Shown: positions 1 through 9,251 of the stretch, piece by piece
Layout: the number at the start of each line of letters is the position of its first letter
How positions within the stretch are numbered: position 1 is the stretch's first letter
DNA from: an uncultured Selenomonadales bacterium
Lineage (GTDB): Bacteria; Bacillota; Negativicutes; Selenomonadales; Selenomonadaceae
DNA: 56,886 nt
Reading direction: 5' to 3'
Assembly (NCBI GenBank): GCA_947165295.1
Contig: CAMUZU010000013.1
Span: 1-56,886, forward strand
Program-made: the position numbers and the translations under genes
Notes under the pieces: model-generated
The model's input: only the letters and a program-made list of their open reading frames with translations
Databases searched by the model: none
Told to the model about the DNA's origin: nothing

Positions 1-164
1 CAAGCTTGCTTAATATACACCCGCTATAGCCCTTTGTCAATACCCTCGCAAAAAATTTTTTCAAGCCCATAAATCGCGCCGTGACGCCGTTTGTTCGACT
101 TTCGGACACTTGACGGCAAAAAAACTTCAAATTTTTTTCGCCCGTTGAGCAGAATTTTTTCGCC

Positions 165-1889
165 TCAAAGTGAGCTGAATTGGATGTTGTACAGGTTGCT
201 GTAGACGCCGCTGAGTTCCAAAAGTTCCTTGTGCGTGCCCGATTCGCAGACGCGTCCTTTGTCGATGACGAAAATTTTATCCGCCGCAAAAATCGTGCTT
301 AACCTGTGCGCGATAACAAAACTCGTGCGCCCGACCATCAAGTCATCAAGTGCGGCTTGAACAATCTTTTCGCTTTCGGTGTCGAGGGCGGAAGTCGCCT
401 CGTCGAGAATCAAAATCTGCGGATTCTTCAGCATTGCCCGCGCAATCGCCATGCGTTGACGTTGCCCGCCGCTCAAGTTCAGCCCGCGTTCGCCGATTTG
501 CGTTTGATAACCGTCGGGCAATTCGCGGATAAATTTGTCGGCGTTGGCAGCTTTTGCCGCCGCGATAACTTCGTCGTCGGTGGCGTCGAGTCGCCCGTAA
601 CGAATGTTTTCCATAACCGTCGTCGAGAACAGCAAAGTTTCCTGCGGCACGATACCAATCTGTTCGCGCAAGGAGTGGACAGTCACGTCGCGGATGTCGT
701 GCCCGTCGATTGTAATTGAGCCCGCCGACACGTCGTAGAAGCGCGGAATTAAATTCGCAATCGTCGACTTGCCCGCGCCGCTGGGTCCGACGAAAGCAAT
801 CATCTGCCCCGGCTCCACGTCGAAGCTGACATCCTCAAGCGCATTGTGCACGCCGTCGTAGCTGAACGTGACGCCCGTGACTTTGACGCGCCCTTGAACT
901 TTCGGCAAGTCAATCGCGTTCGGCTTGTCGTTGACGGTTTCGGGCAAGTCAAGCACGCCGAAGATTCGATCAATCGCCGCCATTGCCTTTTGAATTTTGC
1001 CGTAGATTCGCGACAGACGTTTGACGGGGTTTGCCAAGTTGACGGCGTAAGTCAAAAACGCGACGAGCGCGCCCGCCGACATGATACCGTTGACGACTTC
1101 ATAGCCGCCGAACCAAACGATAAACGTAACCGCAACCGCCGCGAGGAATTCGACCGTCGGGGTCAACAGGCTGGAAATTTTCACGTTGTCGATTGTCGCC
1201 TTGAAGTTCAATTCGTTTTCGGCGCGGAAGCGGTCAATCTCGTAATCTTCGCGCACGAACGACTTAACCACGCGGATTGACGAAATGCTTTCCTGCAACA
1301 GCGACGTAATGTCGGCGAGTTTCTCTTGAATCACACGACTTGTCGACTTGATTTTCTTGCCGAAGATTCGCATTGCCGAGCCGACAAGCGGAACGGTTAT
1401 GAGTGTCAACAGCGTCAACTTCCAGTCAAGGTAAAGCATCATGCCGATCGAGCCGATTAAAATCGCGCCTTCGGTGAACATGTCGATTAAGTTGTCGACC
1501 AGCGCGGATTGAATTGCGTTGACGTCGTTGGTCAGGAAGCTCATCGTTTCGCCCGTTTGATGTTTGTCGAAATAAGCCATGGGCATTCGCTGAAACTTGC
1601 GGAACATGACTTCGCGCACGTCGACGACGACGCGTTGACCGATGTACGAAACCAGATACGACTGCCAATAGTAAAAGAAGCCGCGGAAGGCGAACACGAC
1701 GACGATACTCACCGAAATGACGTTGAGCATTTCCATATCGCGTTCGGCAAGGACTTTGTCGATCATGTCTTTGATAATCCACGGCAAGTACAGGTTCGCG
1801 CCCGACGCCAAAATTATGCAGATTATCGCCAGAGCGAAAAGTCCGATGTACGGTTTGATGTAGGCTAAAAGCCGCGTGTAATTCTTCAT
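165..1889 (-). CDS. ABC exporter, MsbA-like permease/ATPase fusion
   Basis: This 574-residue half-transporter has an N-terminal six-helix membrane domain (about residues 1-300) and a C-terminal ATPase domain. The ATPase shows Walker A GPSGAGKST, the signature LSGGQRQR, Walker B ILILDEATSALD and the switch histidine in FVIAHRLST. Such proteins work as homodimers that flip or export lipids or drugs using ATP. Its place at the end of a run that includes lpxB suggests the lipid-A flippase role of MsbA, but drug-exporter paralogs look the same, so the substrate is inferred. Its ATG overlaps the stop of the preceding small gene by ATGA, so it is probably translated with it. Confidence 0.9.
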   Translation of the reverse strand: MKNYTRLLAYIKPYIGLFALAIICIILASGANLYLPWIIKDMIDKVLAERDMEMLNVISVSIVVVFAFRGFFYYWQSYLVSYIGQRVVVDVREVMFRKFQRMPMAYFDKHQTGETMSFLTNDVNAIQSALVDNLIDMFTEGAILIGSIGMMLYLDWKLTLLTLITVPLVGSAMRIFGKKIKSTSRVIQEKLADITSLLQESISSIRVVKSFVREDYEIDRFRAENELNFKATIDNVKISSLLTPTVEFLAAVAVTFIVWFGGYEVVNGIMSAGALVAFLTYAVNLANPVKRLSRIYGKIQKAMAAIDRIFGVLDLPETVNDKPNAIDLPKVQGRVKVTGVTFSYDGVHNALEDVSFDVEPGQMIAFVGPSGAGKSTIANLIPRFYDVSAGSITIDGHDIRDVTVHSLREQIGIVPQETLLFSTTVMENIRYGRLDATDDEVIAAAKAANADKFIRELPDGYQTQIGERGLNLSGGQRQRMAIARAMLKNPQILILDEATSALDTESEKIVQAALDDLMVGRTSFVIAHRLSTIFAADKIFVIDKGRVCESGTHKELLELSGVYSNLYNIQFSSL

Positions 1890-2125
1890 TTGGACAAAAA
1901 CGGCTTTTCCCAGTCGTCGGGGTAGCCGAAGTCTTTTGGGTCTTGGTCGTAGATGTCCAGCCGATTATAAATCGTGTCGAGCACTTCGTAAAAAGCCAGT
2001 TTGCGACCCTCGTTGAATTCGCACGGATCGGATTTTTCACGCTCAACTGACTCGTAAGCGTATTCCATGACGCTGCCGATTATGTATTTCATGACGGCTT
2101 TGTCCATGTTAATTGGTTCACTCAT
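1886..2125 (-). CDS. small hypothetical protein, 79 aa
   Basis: I do not recognise the family. The product is acidic and soluble, with no signal peptide or membrane helix, and is rich in Asp, Glu and Tyr. It is accepted as a gene because it is locked into the transcript by four-base overlaps on both sides (ATGA with the gene before and the exporter after) and has an AGAGG site about nine bases before ATG. Its position between lpxB and the exporter suggests it is co-expressed with envelope lipid genes, but nothing shows a functional link. Confidence 0.65.
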   Translation of the reverse strand: MSEPINMDKAVMKYIIGSVMEYAYESVEREKSDPCEFNEGRKLAFYEVLDTIYNRLDIYDQDPKDFGYPDDWEKPFLSK

Positions 2126-2391
2126 GGTTGTTCGCCTCTCTTTGCAAGTTCGTCGATTCGATATTGAATTGATTTTTCAAAGTTGCCAATTTCGTGTTGC
2201 CAATGCCAAAGAAGTCCTTCGCGTTGACCTTCGTCGTAAGAAGCCCATTCTTTGCAAAACTTGTCAGGATTTTCAATTTTCGCCAAGTGCAAGTTGATTT
2301 TCTTTTTCAGCGAACGGATACCTTTGCGAAGTTGGTTCGGCGTCTGATATTCCAAAGCGTCTTCCCCGAATAATTGTAAATCAAAGTTCAA
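2122..2391 (-). CDS. small hypothetical protein, 89 aa
   Basis: The family is unrecognised. The likely start is TTG, overlapping the lpxB stop as TTGA, with a GGAGG site nine bases upstream. The first residues, MNFDLQLFGE, resemble the N-termini of some phage structural proteins, but the rest (basic and helical, with a WHWQHEIGNFEKS stretch) gives no clear match. Nothing nearby is phage-like, so the resemblance may be chance. It is soluble, with no signal peptide. Confidence 0.6.
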   Translation of the reverse strand: MNFDLQLFGEDALEYQTPNQLRKGIRSLKKKINLHLAKIENPDKFCKEWASYDEGQREGLLWHWQHEIGNFEKSIQYRIDELAKRGEQP

Positions 2392-3527
2392 GCATTGTCA
2401 CCTCCCGCGACGGCAAGAATTTTTTTCGCGACACGTAACGCCGCTCCGTGACCGCCCAACTTCGCGCAGGCAAGTTTGAGCTTGTCGACGACACGTGTGC
2501 GATTTTCTTCGCCGCGGTAAAGCTTGAGGACTTCGGCGCAAATGTTTTCGGGCGTGACGGCGTCTTGTAAAAGTTCCGTCAAAATTCCGTCGCCCGCCAA
2601 GATGTTCGGCAAGCTGAAATATTTTATGTCGACCAAAAGTTTCCCGATGAAATAATTCAACGGAGCCATTTTGTACAGCACGACGCATGGCAAGTTCAGC
2701 AAGGCCGCTTCCAAAACGACGGTGCCCGAAGTCGCCATTGCCGCATCAGAAATGCTCATCAAGTCGTAACGGTGCGCCGCGTTGACCAAAGTCATTTCAA
2801 GCTGCGCGTCGGAAATTTTTTGCCGCAGTGAAAGTTCGTCGACGCCGTCCGCCACGGGCAAGAAAAATTTCGTCGGGCGAGTGAGTGCCAAAAGTTTCGC
2901 CGCGTCAAGCATCGGTTGCAACAAAAGTTTAAGTTCCTGTCGACGCGAGCCGGGCATCAACAAAATCACGTGTTCGGCTTGAGTGACGTTGAAAAATCTG
3001 CGCGCTTCGGTTTGCGACATTGACGGCTTGACCGTGTCGACCAGCGGGTTGCCGAGGAATGAAATCTTCGCGCCCGCCTGTTCGTAAACGGAAAGTTCAA
3101 ACGGAAATATCGCAACGAATTCGTCCGCAATCGCCGCGCAGGTTTTCGCACGACCTTTTCGCCACGCCCAAGCCGACGGCGGGATATACGACAAAATTTT
3201 GACGCCGAGCTTTTTGACGCGTTTGGCAAGCCGCCAGTTGAAGTCGGGGTAATCAATCAGTACCAGCAAGTCGGGACGTTCGGCGCGGATAATTTCCGTC
3301 AAATCGTCGAGCAGCCGCAGAATCCGCCGCAAGTTCATGACGACTTCGACGACGCCCATGACGTTGAAATCTTTGCAGTTGCGCACGAGCCGCACGCCTT
3401 GAGCCGCCATTAAATCCCCGCCGAAGCCGAGCAGTTCGGTTGACGGGGAAATTTTTTTGAGTTCGCGAGCCAGACTTGCGCCGTGCACGTCGCCCGACAC
3501 TTCGCCGGCAGAAAAAAATATTTTCAC
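2388..3527 (-). CDS. lpxB: lipid-A-disaccharide synthase
   Basis: LpxB joins UDP-2,3-diacylglucosamine and lipid X to form the lipid-A disaccharide at the inner membrane, releasing UDP. The product is 379 residues, normal for the family. It begins VKIFFSAGEVSGDVHGA and keeps family motifs such as GFGGD, PDLLVLIDYPDFNWRL, PPSAWAWRKGR and LLPGSRRQE. The frame is open farther upstream, but the GTG at 3527 is chosen because a GGAGG lies eight bases before it and family homology begins there. It heads a tight run with two small genes and the MsbA-like exporter. Its presence shows an outer membrane. Confidence 0.95.
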   Translation of the reverse strand: MKIFFSAGEVSGDVHGASLARELKKISPSTELLGFGGDLMAAQGVRLVRNCKDFNVMGVVEVVMNLRRILRLLDDLTEIIRAERPDLLVLIDYPDFNWRLAKRVKKLGVKILSYIPPSAWAWRKGRAKTCAAIADEFVAIFPFELSVYEQAGAKISFLGNPLVDTVKPSMSQTEARRFFNVTQAEHVILLMPGSRRQELKLLLQPMLDAAKLLALTRPTKFFLPVADGVDELSLRQKISDAQLEMTLVNAAHRYDLMSISDAAMATSGTVVLEAALLNLPCVVLYKMAPLNYFIGKLLVDIKYFSLPNILAGDGILTELLQDAVTPENICAEVLKLYRGEENRTRVVDKLKLACAKLGGHGAALRVAKKILAVAGGDNA

Positions 3528-3581
3528 GAGCAAAACCTCCGCACGGATTATATTTGTCGCCGAAACTTTTTTCAACGCACA

Positions 3582-3620
3582 AAAAAAAGACTCCCGACAG
3601 AAGCCGAGAGCCTTTTAAGG
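3582..3620 (-). terminator. rho-independent terminator after the TerD genes
   Basis: Read on the minus strand, a ten-pair stem (GGCTCTCGGC against GTCGGGAGTC, including G-U pairs) with a TTCT loop is followed by a run of eight T. It lies downstream of the gene ending at 3696 and upstream of lpxB, so it separates the two transcripts. Confidence 0.8.
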
Positions 3621-3695
3621 GACATGGGACAAGGGACATGGGACATGTTTGGCTGTAATTACTTGTCCCTTGTCCCTTACCACTTGTCCCTTAAA
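3615..3695. repeat. GGGACA heptamer-type repeats arranged as an inverted repeat
   Basis: The left arm carries several copies of GGGACAT/GGGACAA. After about 20 unrelated bases the right arm carries the complementary TTGTCCC and TGTCCCTT copies, so the tract can fold back on itself. The same short unit recurs inside murI at 50714-50747. Confidence 0.75.
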
Positions 3696-4847
3696 TCACA
3701 CGTTGACGCCGTAGTTTTTGCCGAGTGCCGCAAGTCCGCCGCTCCAGCCCGCGCCAATCGCGTTGAACTTCCACTCGCCTTTATTGCGATAAATCTCGCC
3801 GACGACAACCGCCGTTTCAATCGAGAAATCTTCGCCCAAGTCGTAGCGGATGATCTCCTTGCCCGTCATTTCGTCGACGACGCGAATGTACGCGTTTGAG
3901 ACTTGCCCGAACTTTTGCTTGCGGGCGTCCGCGTCGTAAATCGTGACGGTGAAGTCAATCTTGTCGACGTTGGCGGGCACGAGCGACAGGTCAACGCGAA
4001 TTTCTTCGTCGTCGCCTTCGCCTTCGCCGGTCAAGTTGTCGCCCATGTGTTCGACGGCACCGCTTTTGTGCTTGAGGTTGTTGTAGAAAACAAAATCGTC
4101 GTCGCTGTTGACTTTGCCGTTGGCACCGAGCAGGAACGCCGCCGCGTCGAGGTCAAAGTCAAAGCCGCCGTCGTATTTGTTGACGTCCCAGCCAAGCCCG
4201 ATGAGCAGTTTCTTCAAGCCGGGGTTGCCCTTCGTGAGGTCGACTTTCTGACCCTTCTGCAAACTGATAGCCATTGATGAACCTCTCCTTTTCGTTTTGG
4301 TGATATTTGGCGGAAGATTTCCCCGCGAATCGTCGGCGGAAAAATTTCCGTTTTCTTTGGCAGTGACGAAACTCAAAAATTCTTCGGCGGACTTGGCGTT
4401 AATCAGCGCGTCTTTGAAAGTTGCGTCGTCGAGCATTTTTTCAAGTTCGTAAGCAAGGTTGACGTGCCCGAAACTTCCGTCCATCGGGTAAGCGATTGTC
4501 ACGAACAGCCGCGCAGGATTGTTGGCAATGTCGTTCGACGGGAAATAAATTCCGTCGGGCACGGTGACAGCCGAAATGCCGGGCGACTTCACTCCGTCGC
4601 AGGTGACGGCAAAAATCACCACGCCTTTGACGAATCGCAACACCGTCCCATAACTTGTTGAATTTTTGAACGTGTCGGTGTTCGTGCGATTATATTCGTC
4701 GAAAAAAATTTCCGTGAAGTTTTCCTCGTCGCAGATGTTGCCGCCCGCGTTCATGAGTTCGCTGAGCCGCGACAAAACTTCGTCGTGGTCTTTGACGGCG
4801 GAATTGACTTCGACGCACGCGGTCTTCAACCAATAAGCAACGCTCAT
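3696..4847 (-). CDS. PTS EIIA-like domain fused to TerD domain
   Basis: The 383-residue frame has two parts. Residues about 1-165 resemble a PTS EIIA type-2 domain ([27 protein letters not shown], then [11 protein letters not shown]), but I see no histidine where the phosphorylated one is expected. Residues 192-383 are a complete TerD domain ([44 protein letters not shown]), a Ca2+-binding fold of tellurite and stress-response systems. The TerD part has its own ATG at 4274 preceded by an AGGAGAGG site, so it may also be made alone as a 192-residue protein, or the fusion may be a recent loss of a stop codon. The ATG at 4847 lies three bases after the stop of the previous gene. Confidence 0.8.
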   Translation of the reverse strand: MSVAYWLKTACVEVNSAVKDHDEVLSRLSELMNAGGNICDEENFTEIFFDEYNRTNTDTFKNSTSYGTVLRFVKGVVIFAVTCDGVKSPGISAVTVPDGIYFPSNDIANNPARLFVTIAYPMDGSFGHVNLAYELEKMLDDATFKDALINAKSAEEFLSFVTAKENGNFSADDSRGNLPPNITKTKRRGSSMAISLQKGQKVDLTKGNPGLKKLLIGLGWDVNKYDGGFDFDLDAAAFLLGANGKVNSDDDFVFYNNLKHKSGAVEHMGDNLTGEGEGDDEEIRVDLSLVPANVDKIDFTVTIYDADARKQKFGQVSNAYIRVVDEMTGKEIIRYDLGEDFSIETAVVVGEIYRNKGEWKFNAIGAGWSGGLAALGKNYGVNV

Positions 4848-4850
4848 GAT

Positions 4851-6092
4851 TTAATCCTTTCTGCCCGTCGTCCAACGCAAGCCCCAATCGAACGCACGAT
4901 CCATTTGCTCCGAGTCGTCGAAGAACTCAACAACTTTTTCGACGCTGAACGTCCCGCCGACATTTTCAAGCAGAGCAATCGCGCAGGTTCGCTTGCGTGA
5001 GCCGTATTCGTCCATGCGCACAATCAATTCGGGGCTGCCGGGGCAGTTGACGGTCACGACGCCTTTGGCTTCTTCCCAGTCGGCGGCACCTTCGTAAATG
5101 AACGTGTAAACCAAAATCCGACGAATCTTGTCGGCGAATTTGCCGTTGACGCGAATCGTTTCACCCGACGCAACCGCGCCCGTTCGGTCGTCGCCGTCAA
5201 GCGCAATGTACGGCGGATAATCCAGTTCGCCGAAATGGTTGCCGAGTGCTTGCACGCCGCCGATGTTGCCGTCTTTGAGTTCAAACAGACAGGCAAGGTC
5301 AAGGTCAATCGCACGGTTCGTGAAACGTCCGAAGAAACCGGACTTCTGCGGCGGTTGGCTCCAGTTCAGATTGATGACAATTTCGCCGAGCGTCGCGCCT
5401 TTCTTGACGAGGCTGACTTTCTGCCCCTTGCGCAGTTCAACTTTCTTCGGCTGAGGCGGCGGCTCTTCACGGCGAGTGTCGACACGGGCGGAACTTCCGT
5501 TGCGACCCATGTTGATGCCTTGCGAGCGGCGACTCGAACGGTTCGTGTCAACTTTCGGCTTCGGCGGTTCGGGCGGCGGAGCAGGTTGAACGTCGTTGAC
5601 TTCGATGCCAAAGTCGTTGCACAGGGCGGCAAGTCCACCGCTGAAACCCGCGCCCGTCGCGTTGAACTTCCAGCTGCCTTTGTAACGGTAGACTTCGCCG
5701 AGGACAATCGCGTTTTCGACGGTGAAATTTTCAAGAGGGAAAGTTGCAATCTCCGAACGCGTGCCGAAAATTTTCAACGCCGCGCCGCGAAGCATTCCGA
5801 AATTCTGTCGACGTTTGTCACCGTCGTAAATTGTCGCCGTCAACGAAATCTTCTCGACGTGCCGCGGAACTTTCGACAGGTCAATCTCCAACGCGTCGCC
5901 GTTCAAGATGACTGCGCCGGAATTGTGGCGTGCGTTGCCGTAGAAAACAAAATCTTCGTCGCCGGCAACTTTGCCGTTTGCACCCGTCAAAAAAGCCGCC
6001 GTGTCAATCTCAAGCGCGGTCGTCGGTCGCTCGAACTTGATAATCAGGTTGTTTTCGTTGAGCGGGATTTTCTGCCCCTTGCCGAGTTGCAT
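4851..6092 (-). CDS. TerD domain plus TerA-like domain protein
   Basis: This 413-residue two-domain protein has a TerD-type domain at residues 1-165 ([37 protein letters not shown]). A Pro- and Arg-rich linker follows (about 170-215), then a second divergent domain (KKVELRKGQKVSLVKKG through DRAFDWGLRW) resembling TerA of tellurium-resistance clusters. TerD-family domains bind Ca2+; their exact cellular task is unsettled. The first domain lacks the full [13 protein letters not shown] loop seen in the other TerD proteins here, so its metal binding may be weakened. It is directly followed by the EIIA-TerD gene. Confidence 0.85.
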   Translation of the reverse strand: MQLGKGQKIPLNENNLIIKFERPTTALEIDTAAFLTGANGKVAGDEDFVFYGNARHNSGAVILNGDALEIDLSKVPRHVEKISLTATIYDGDKRRQNFGMLRGAALKIFGTRSEIATFPLENFTVENAIVLGEVYRYKGSWKFNATGAGFSGGLAALCNDFGIEVNDVQPAPPPEPPKPKVDTNRSSRRSQGINMGRNGSSARVDTRREEPPPQPKKVELRKGQKVSLVKKGATLGEIVINLNWSQPPQKSGFFGRFTNRAIDLDLACLFELKDGNIGGVQALGNHFGELDYPPYIALDGDDRTGAVASGETIRVNGKFADKIRRILVYTFIYEGAADWEEAKGVVTVNCPGSPELIVRMDEYGSRKRTCAIALLENVGGTFSVEKVVEFFDDSEQMDRAFDWGLRWTTGRKD

Positions 6093-6096
6093 TGTC

Positions 6097-7095
6097 TCAC
6101 CCCCGATTTTTGTCGCGATAATAAGTCATGAACACAAACAAATTTGCAATCAACGCGGCGTGTCGACTTGCCGAAAATTCGCGGCGAACAATTTCGTACA
6201 GCTCACTGCGGCTCAACTTTTCGAGTGCGCCGAGCATTCCCGCGACTTGCATTTTAACAAAAAAATTCGTGACTTCAAAGCGGTAATTCGGATTTTGCGC
6301 GAAAAACTCCGTCGCGTCAATGAAATCGTCGAGATACTCCAAACCTTTGATCAGCGGGTCAAGCCAAAATTTCACTTCGTCGGCGGGCGACCGTTGAATT
6401 CGCGACCAAGACGTTTTTCGTTCGCGGTGGATGTAAAGAGGCGTCGACACGCGCAGGAATTTTTTCGCCGCGCAGGTGACTTTGAATGACCAAAGCACGT
6501 CTTCGGCGATTGTCACACGCGGGAAAAAAATTTTGTTCGCGACGAGCAAATCACGCCGCACGAATTTTGCCCACGGTGCCCAACCGTAAGCAGTCCGCAG
6601 AAATTTTTCGACGCGTTCGCCAATGTCGGCACTTTCAAACATCGGGCTTGCGACGGGCGCGGAATTTTTGTCCAACGCCGTGACGGTGAGATTCTGAAAA
6701 TTTTCGTCGCTCAAGTAACCGCATTCCGTGTAAACGACATCCGCGTCAAAATTTTCCGCCGTGTTCCAAAAAGTTTCCAGCGCGTTGTTGACGAGCAAGT
6801 CATCGTTGTCCGCAAAAAAAATATATTTGCCGTGCGAATTCTCAAGCCCGACATTTCGCGGCACGGAAGGATTTCCCGTGTTCGTCGGCAGTGAAATGAC
6901 TTTCAACCGCCCGTCACGTGCACGAAAACTTTCGGCGACGGTCAAGCTTTGGTCGGTCGAGGCGTCGTCGACAACGATAACTTCAAAATCCGTCAACGTT
7001 TGAAACAAAATTGATTCGAGGCAGTCGGGCAGATATTTTTCCGCGTTGAACACGGGAACAATCACCGACACTGCGGGCGAAAATTTTTCAGTCAC
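6097..7095 (-). CDS. family 2 glycosyltransferase
   Basis: GT-A fold transferase of 332 residues. The N-terminal domain begins SPAVSVIVPVFNAEKYLPDCLESIL and carries VIVVDDASTDQS (nucleotide binding) and FFADNDDLL (metal-binding DxD region). The C-terminal half has the YIHRERKTS and NPNYRFEVTNFFVK segments shared by all four paralogs here. It moves a sugar from a nucleotide donor to an unknown acceptor, probably a surface glycan. The GTG start overlaps the previous gene stop (GTGA), so this pair is coupled. Donor and acceptor cannot be read from the sequence. Confidence 0.88.
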   Translation of the reverse strand: MTEKFSPAVSVIVPVFNAEKYLPDCLESILFQTLTDFEVIVVDDASTDQSLTVAESFRARDGRLKVISLPTNTGNPSVPRNVGLENSHGKYIFFADNDDLLVNNALETFWNTAENFDADVVYTECGYLSDENFQNLTVTALDKNSAPVASPMFESADIGERVEKFLRTAYGWAPWAKFVRRDLLVANKIFFPRVTIAEDVLWSFKVTCAAKKFLRVSTPLYIHRERKTSWSRIQRSPADEVKFWLDPLIKGLEYLDDFIDATEFFAQNPNYRFEVTNFFVKMQVAGMLGALEKLSRSELYEIVRREFSASRHAALIANLFVFMTYYRDKNRG

Positions 7096-8102
7096 GTCAT
7101 CAGCTCGTTTCGATAAAGGTTGTTCATGACCAACAGATACGAAATCAGCGCGCTGCGGTCGCCGCCCGATTTTGAAAACTCGCGCAAGAAAACTTCATAA
7201 ACCGCCGCCGTGTCCATTGCTTTGAACGCTTCGGTCATGTGTGTGAAATGTATCGTCGCGAACAAATTGAGCACCTGCAGGCGCAGCGACGGATTTTCGT
7301 CGAAGAATTTAAAGCGGCTCATGAATTCGTTCAAGATGTCCACGCCGTCAATCAGCGGATTCGTCCAAAAAATTATTTCGTCTTCGGGCGAACGTTTGCG
7401 TCTTGTCATTGACGTTTGATGTTTACGCTGAACGTAAAGCGATGTCGGCACGCGCAAGAATTTCTTCGCCAAACAAACAAGCTCGAACGTCCAGATGACG
7501 TCTTCGGAAATTCGCATGCGCGGGAATTTTATTTCGTTGTCGACAAGCAGGTCGCGGCGAATGAACTTTGCCCACGGCGGCCACTTGTACCGAAGCGACA
7601 AAAAATTTTCCACGCGCCGTGAAAAGTCTTCGGGTTCAAAAGTCGGTTCTTCGACAATGTTATTCGCGTCCCATACCGCAACGTCAAGTTCGGGCGGAAT
7701 AATTTCTTCGCCGCACGTGAAGCCGCAATCGGGGTAAACAACCTGCGCGCCGAAAGTTTCGGCGAACGTGTAAAAAGTTTCAAGCGCATTGTCGACAACC
7801 AAATCGTCCGCGTCCGCAAAGAAAACGTATTTGCCGCACGACAAGTCAAGCCCGACGTTTCGCGGCACGGCACCTGAGCCGGTGTTTTCTGCGAGCGTGA
7901 CGACTTTAAGTCGCCCGCCGAAGCGTTCCAAAAAACTTTCGGCAACGATTAAGCTTTGGTCGGTCGAGCCGTCGTCGACAACGATAACTTCAAAATCCGT
8001 CAGTGTTTGAATCAAAATCGATTCGAGGCACACGGGCAGATATTTTTCCTCGTTGAACACGGGGACAATCACCGATACTGCGGGCGAAAATTTTTTGTTC
8101 AT
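7092..8102 (-). CDS. family 2 glycosyltransferase
   Basis: This close paralog of its downstream neighbour is 336 residues long. It starts MNKKFSPAVSVIVPVFNEEKYL and has VIVVDDGSTDQS and FFADADDLV motifs. The frame runs further upstream, but the ATG at 8102 is chosen because homology starts there, an AGGG site precedes it, and the previous gene ends only ten bases away. The repeated glycosyltransferase genes in this block suggest local duplication and diversification of a surface-glycan pathway. The substrate is unknown. Confidence 0.88.
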   Translation of the reverse strand: MNKKFSPAVSVIVPVFNEEKYLPVCLESILIQTLTDFEVIVVDDGSTDQSLIVAESFLERFGGRLKVVTLAENTGSGAVPRNVGLDLSCGKYVFFADADDLVVDNALETFYTFAETFGAQVVYPDCGFTCGEEIIPPELDVAVWDANNIVEEPTFEPEDFSRRVENFLSLRYKWPPWAKFIRRDLLVDNEIKFPRMRISEDVIWTFELVCLAKKFLRVPTSLYVQRKHQTSMTRRKRSPEDEIIFWTNPLIDGVDILNEFMSRFKFFDENPSLRLQVLNLFATIHFTHMTEAFKAMDTAAVYEVFLREFSKSGGDRSALISYLLVMNNLYRNELMT

Positions 8103-8112
8103 GACGGGCACC

Positions 8113-9168
8113 CTACTCTTTGGTGGCGCGCTTGATGTCCTGCCACATGTCGCGTGCCTGTTCAAAAAGTTTCGGGGCGGACGTGCGCAATGTCGATTTA
8201 TTCATAATCTTGCCGATCCACAGCGTCGCCTTGTCGTAATCGTTAAGCATGAAGTGAGTCGCGGCGCAAAGGTACATTGCCATTTCGAGCGTGATGCCGT
8301 TAATCGGCCAGCGTTCGTTGTCGAGCGCAACTGCGAAATCTTCGGCCGCCTGCTTCATGAATTCATGTTCGCGGTCGTGCAAACCTTCGCAACGGCACAA
8401 CCACGCCGCGTTTTGCTTGAGCATTGCTTGTCGGCCTTTGGATTGATCGGTCAGCTCCGAAAACAAAATCGCCAACTCGAAAAAGTTCAGCGCGTCTTCA
8501 ACCGTGCGGTCTTCAATGAACGGCAACGACATGTCGTTTTCTGTCAGGAATTCGCGCAGTATGCCTTTGGTTTTGTTCGGAATGGCGGACGAAAATTTTT
8601 TCTCCTCGGCGGCGAAACCGCAATGTTCGCAGGCAAAAATCGTGTACAGATACGGGTCGAAGTCCTTGTAATGCACGCAGTAATCCAAATCGCGCTTTTC
8701 GACGTTGAGGCGCATCTTCGGCTTGATGACGCGGAAAGATCTTTCGCAAATCGGGCAATGCTTGCTTGTGACGACGGTGAACTTTTTCACGGCGGGGCGT
8801 GCGGCTTCGGTTAATTGTGCGGCGACTTCGGCGGCAAGTCTTTCTTCTTCGACTTTGTGCACGTGTCCGCGCAGGAACTTGAGCTTGTCGGCGATTGACG
8901 AAAAACTTTGCGGCTCTTCCGGCTTTGACGGCGGAATTTTTGCCGGGTCGACAACGAGTTTCGGTGTCGACGGCGTCGATGTCGGCTGTGCAGACTGCGG
9001 CTGTTGTTGAGTTGCGACGGCGTTCGGGTACATGTGCTTGAGCTTGTCGCCTATCGACGTAAACTTCGGCGTCTCGACGACGGGTTTGCCGCCTTTCTTG
9101 ACGATCTCGAAAATTTCTTTGCAGATGTCGGGGTCGCGCAACAGTTGTAGCAGTTCGGCTTTGTTCAT
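8113..9168 (-). CDS. DUF2225 family zinc-ribbon-like protein
   Basis: The 351-residue product has a DUF2225-type core. A CPIC pair (HCPICERSFRV) and a CEHCGFAA pair probably bind zinc, followed by helical repeats ending in a tetratricopeptide-like region (AATHFMLNDYDKATLWIGKIM). The first about 110 residues are low complexity (Gln, Pro, Thr, Ser) and begin MNKAELLQLLRDPDICKEIFEIV, a segment echoed at the start of the GrpE-like protein at 35537. The ATG at 9168 is preferred over a GTG at 9177 that lies inside the GAGGTG ribosome site. Function is unknown. Confidence 0.8.
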   Translation of the reverse strand: MNKAELLQLLRDPDICKEIFEIVKKGGKPVVETPKFTSIGDKLKHMYPNAVATQQQPQSAQPTSTPSTPKLVVDPAKIPPSKPEEPQSFSSIADKLKFLRGHVHKVEEERLAAEVAAQLTEAARPAVKKFTVVTSKHCPICERSFRVIKPKMRLNVEKRDLDYCVHYKDFDPYLYTIFACEHCGFAAEEKKFSSAIPNKTKGILREFLTENDMSLPFIEDRTVEDALNFFELAILFSELTDQSKGRQAMLKQNAAWLCRCEGLHDREHEFMKQAAEDFAVALDNERWPINGITLEMAMYLCAATHFMLNDYDKATLWIGKIMNKSTLRTSAPKLFEQARDMWQDIKRATKE

Positions 9169-9187
9169 GTGTATCACCTCAATAAAA

Positions 9188-9232
9188 TTAGGATACTTCG
9201 ACGGAAAGTTTCTTCGCGCCGCCGAAATATCC
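9188..9232 (-). terminator. hairpin between glycosyltransferase pseudogene and DUF2225 gene
   Basis: On the minus strand AGGATA plus TTCGGCGG pairs with CCGTCGAA plus TATCCT around a short loop, followed by AATTTTATT. The stem is long but the T tract is imperfect, so it may be a terminator for the upstream transcript or a leader structure. Confidence 0.5.
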
Positions 9233-9251
9233 TGTCGACGAAAACATTTGT

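Noticed and set aside
1-164. Gene or RNA at the left edge
   Set aside because: Only short AT-rich tracts are present; no frame, tRNA fold or convincing promoter was found.
2122-2391. Phage remnant suggested by the MNFDLQLFGE start
   Set aside because: No other phage-like gene, integrase or attachment site is nearby; the resemblance is short.
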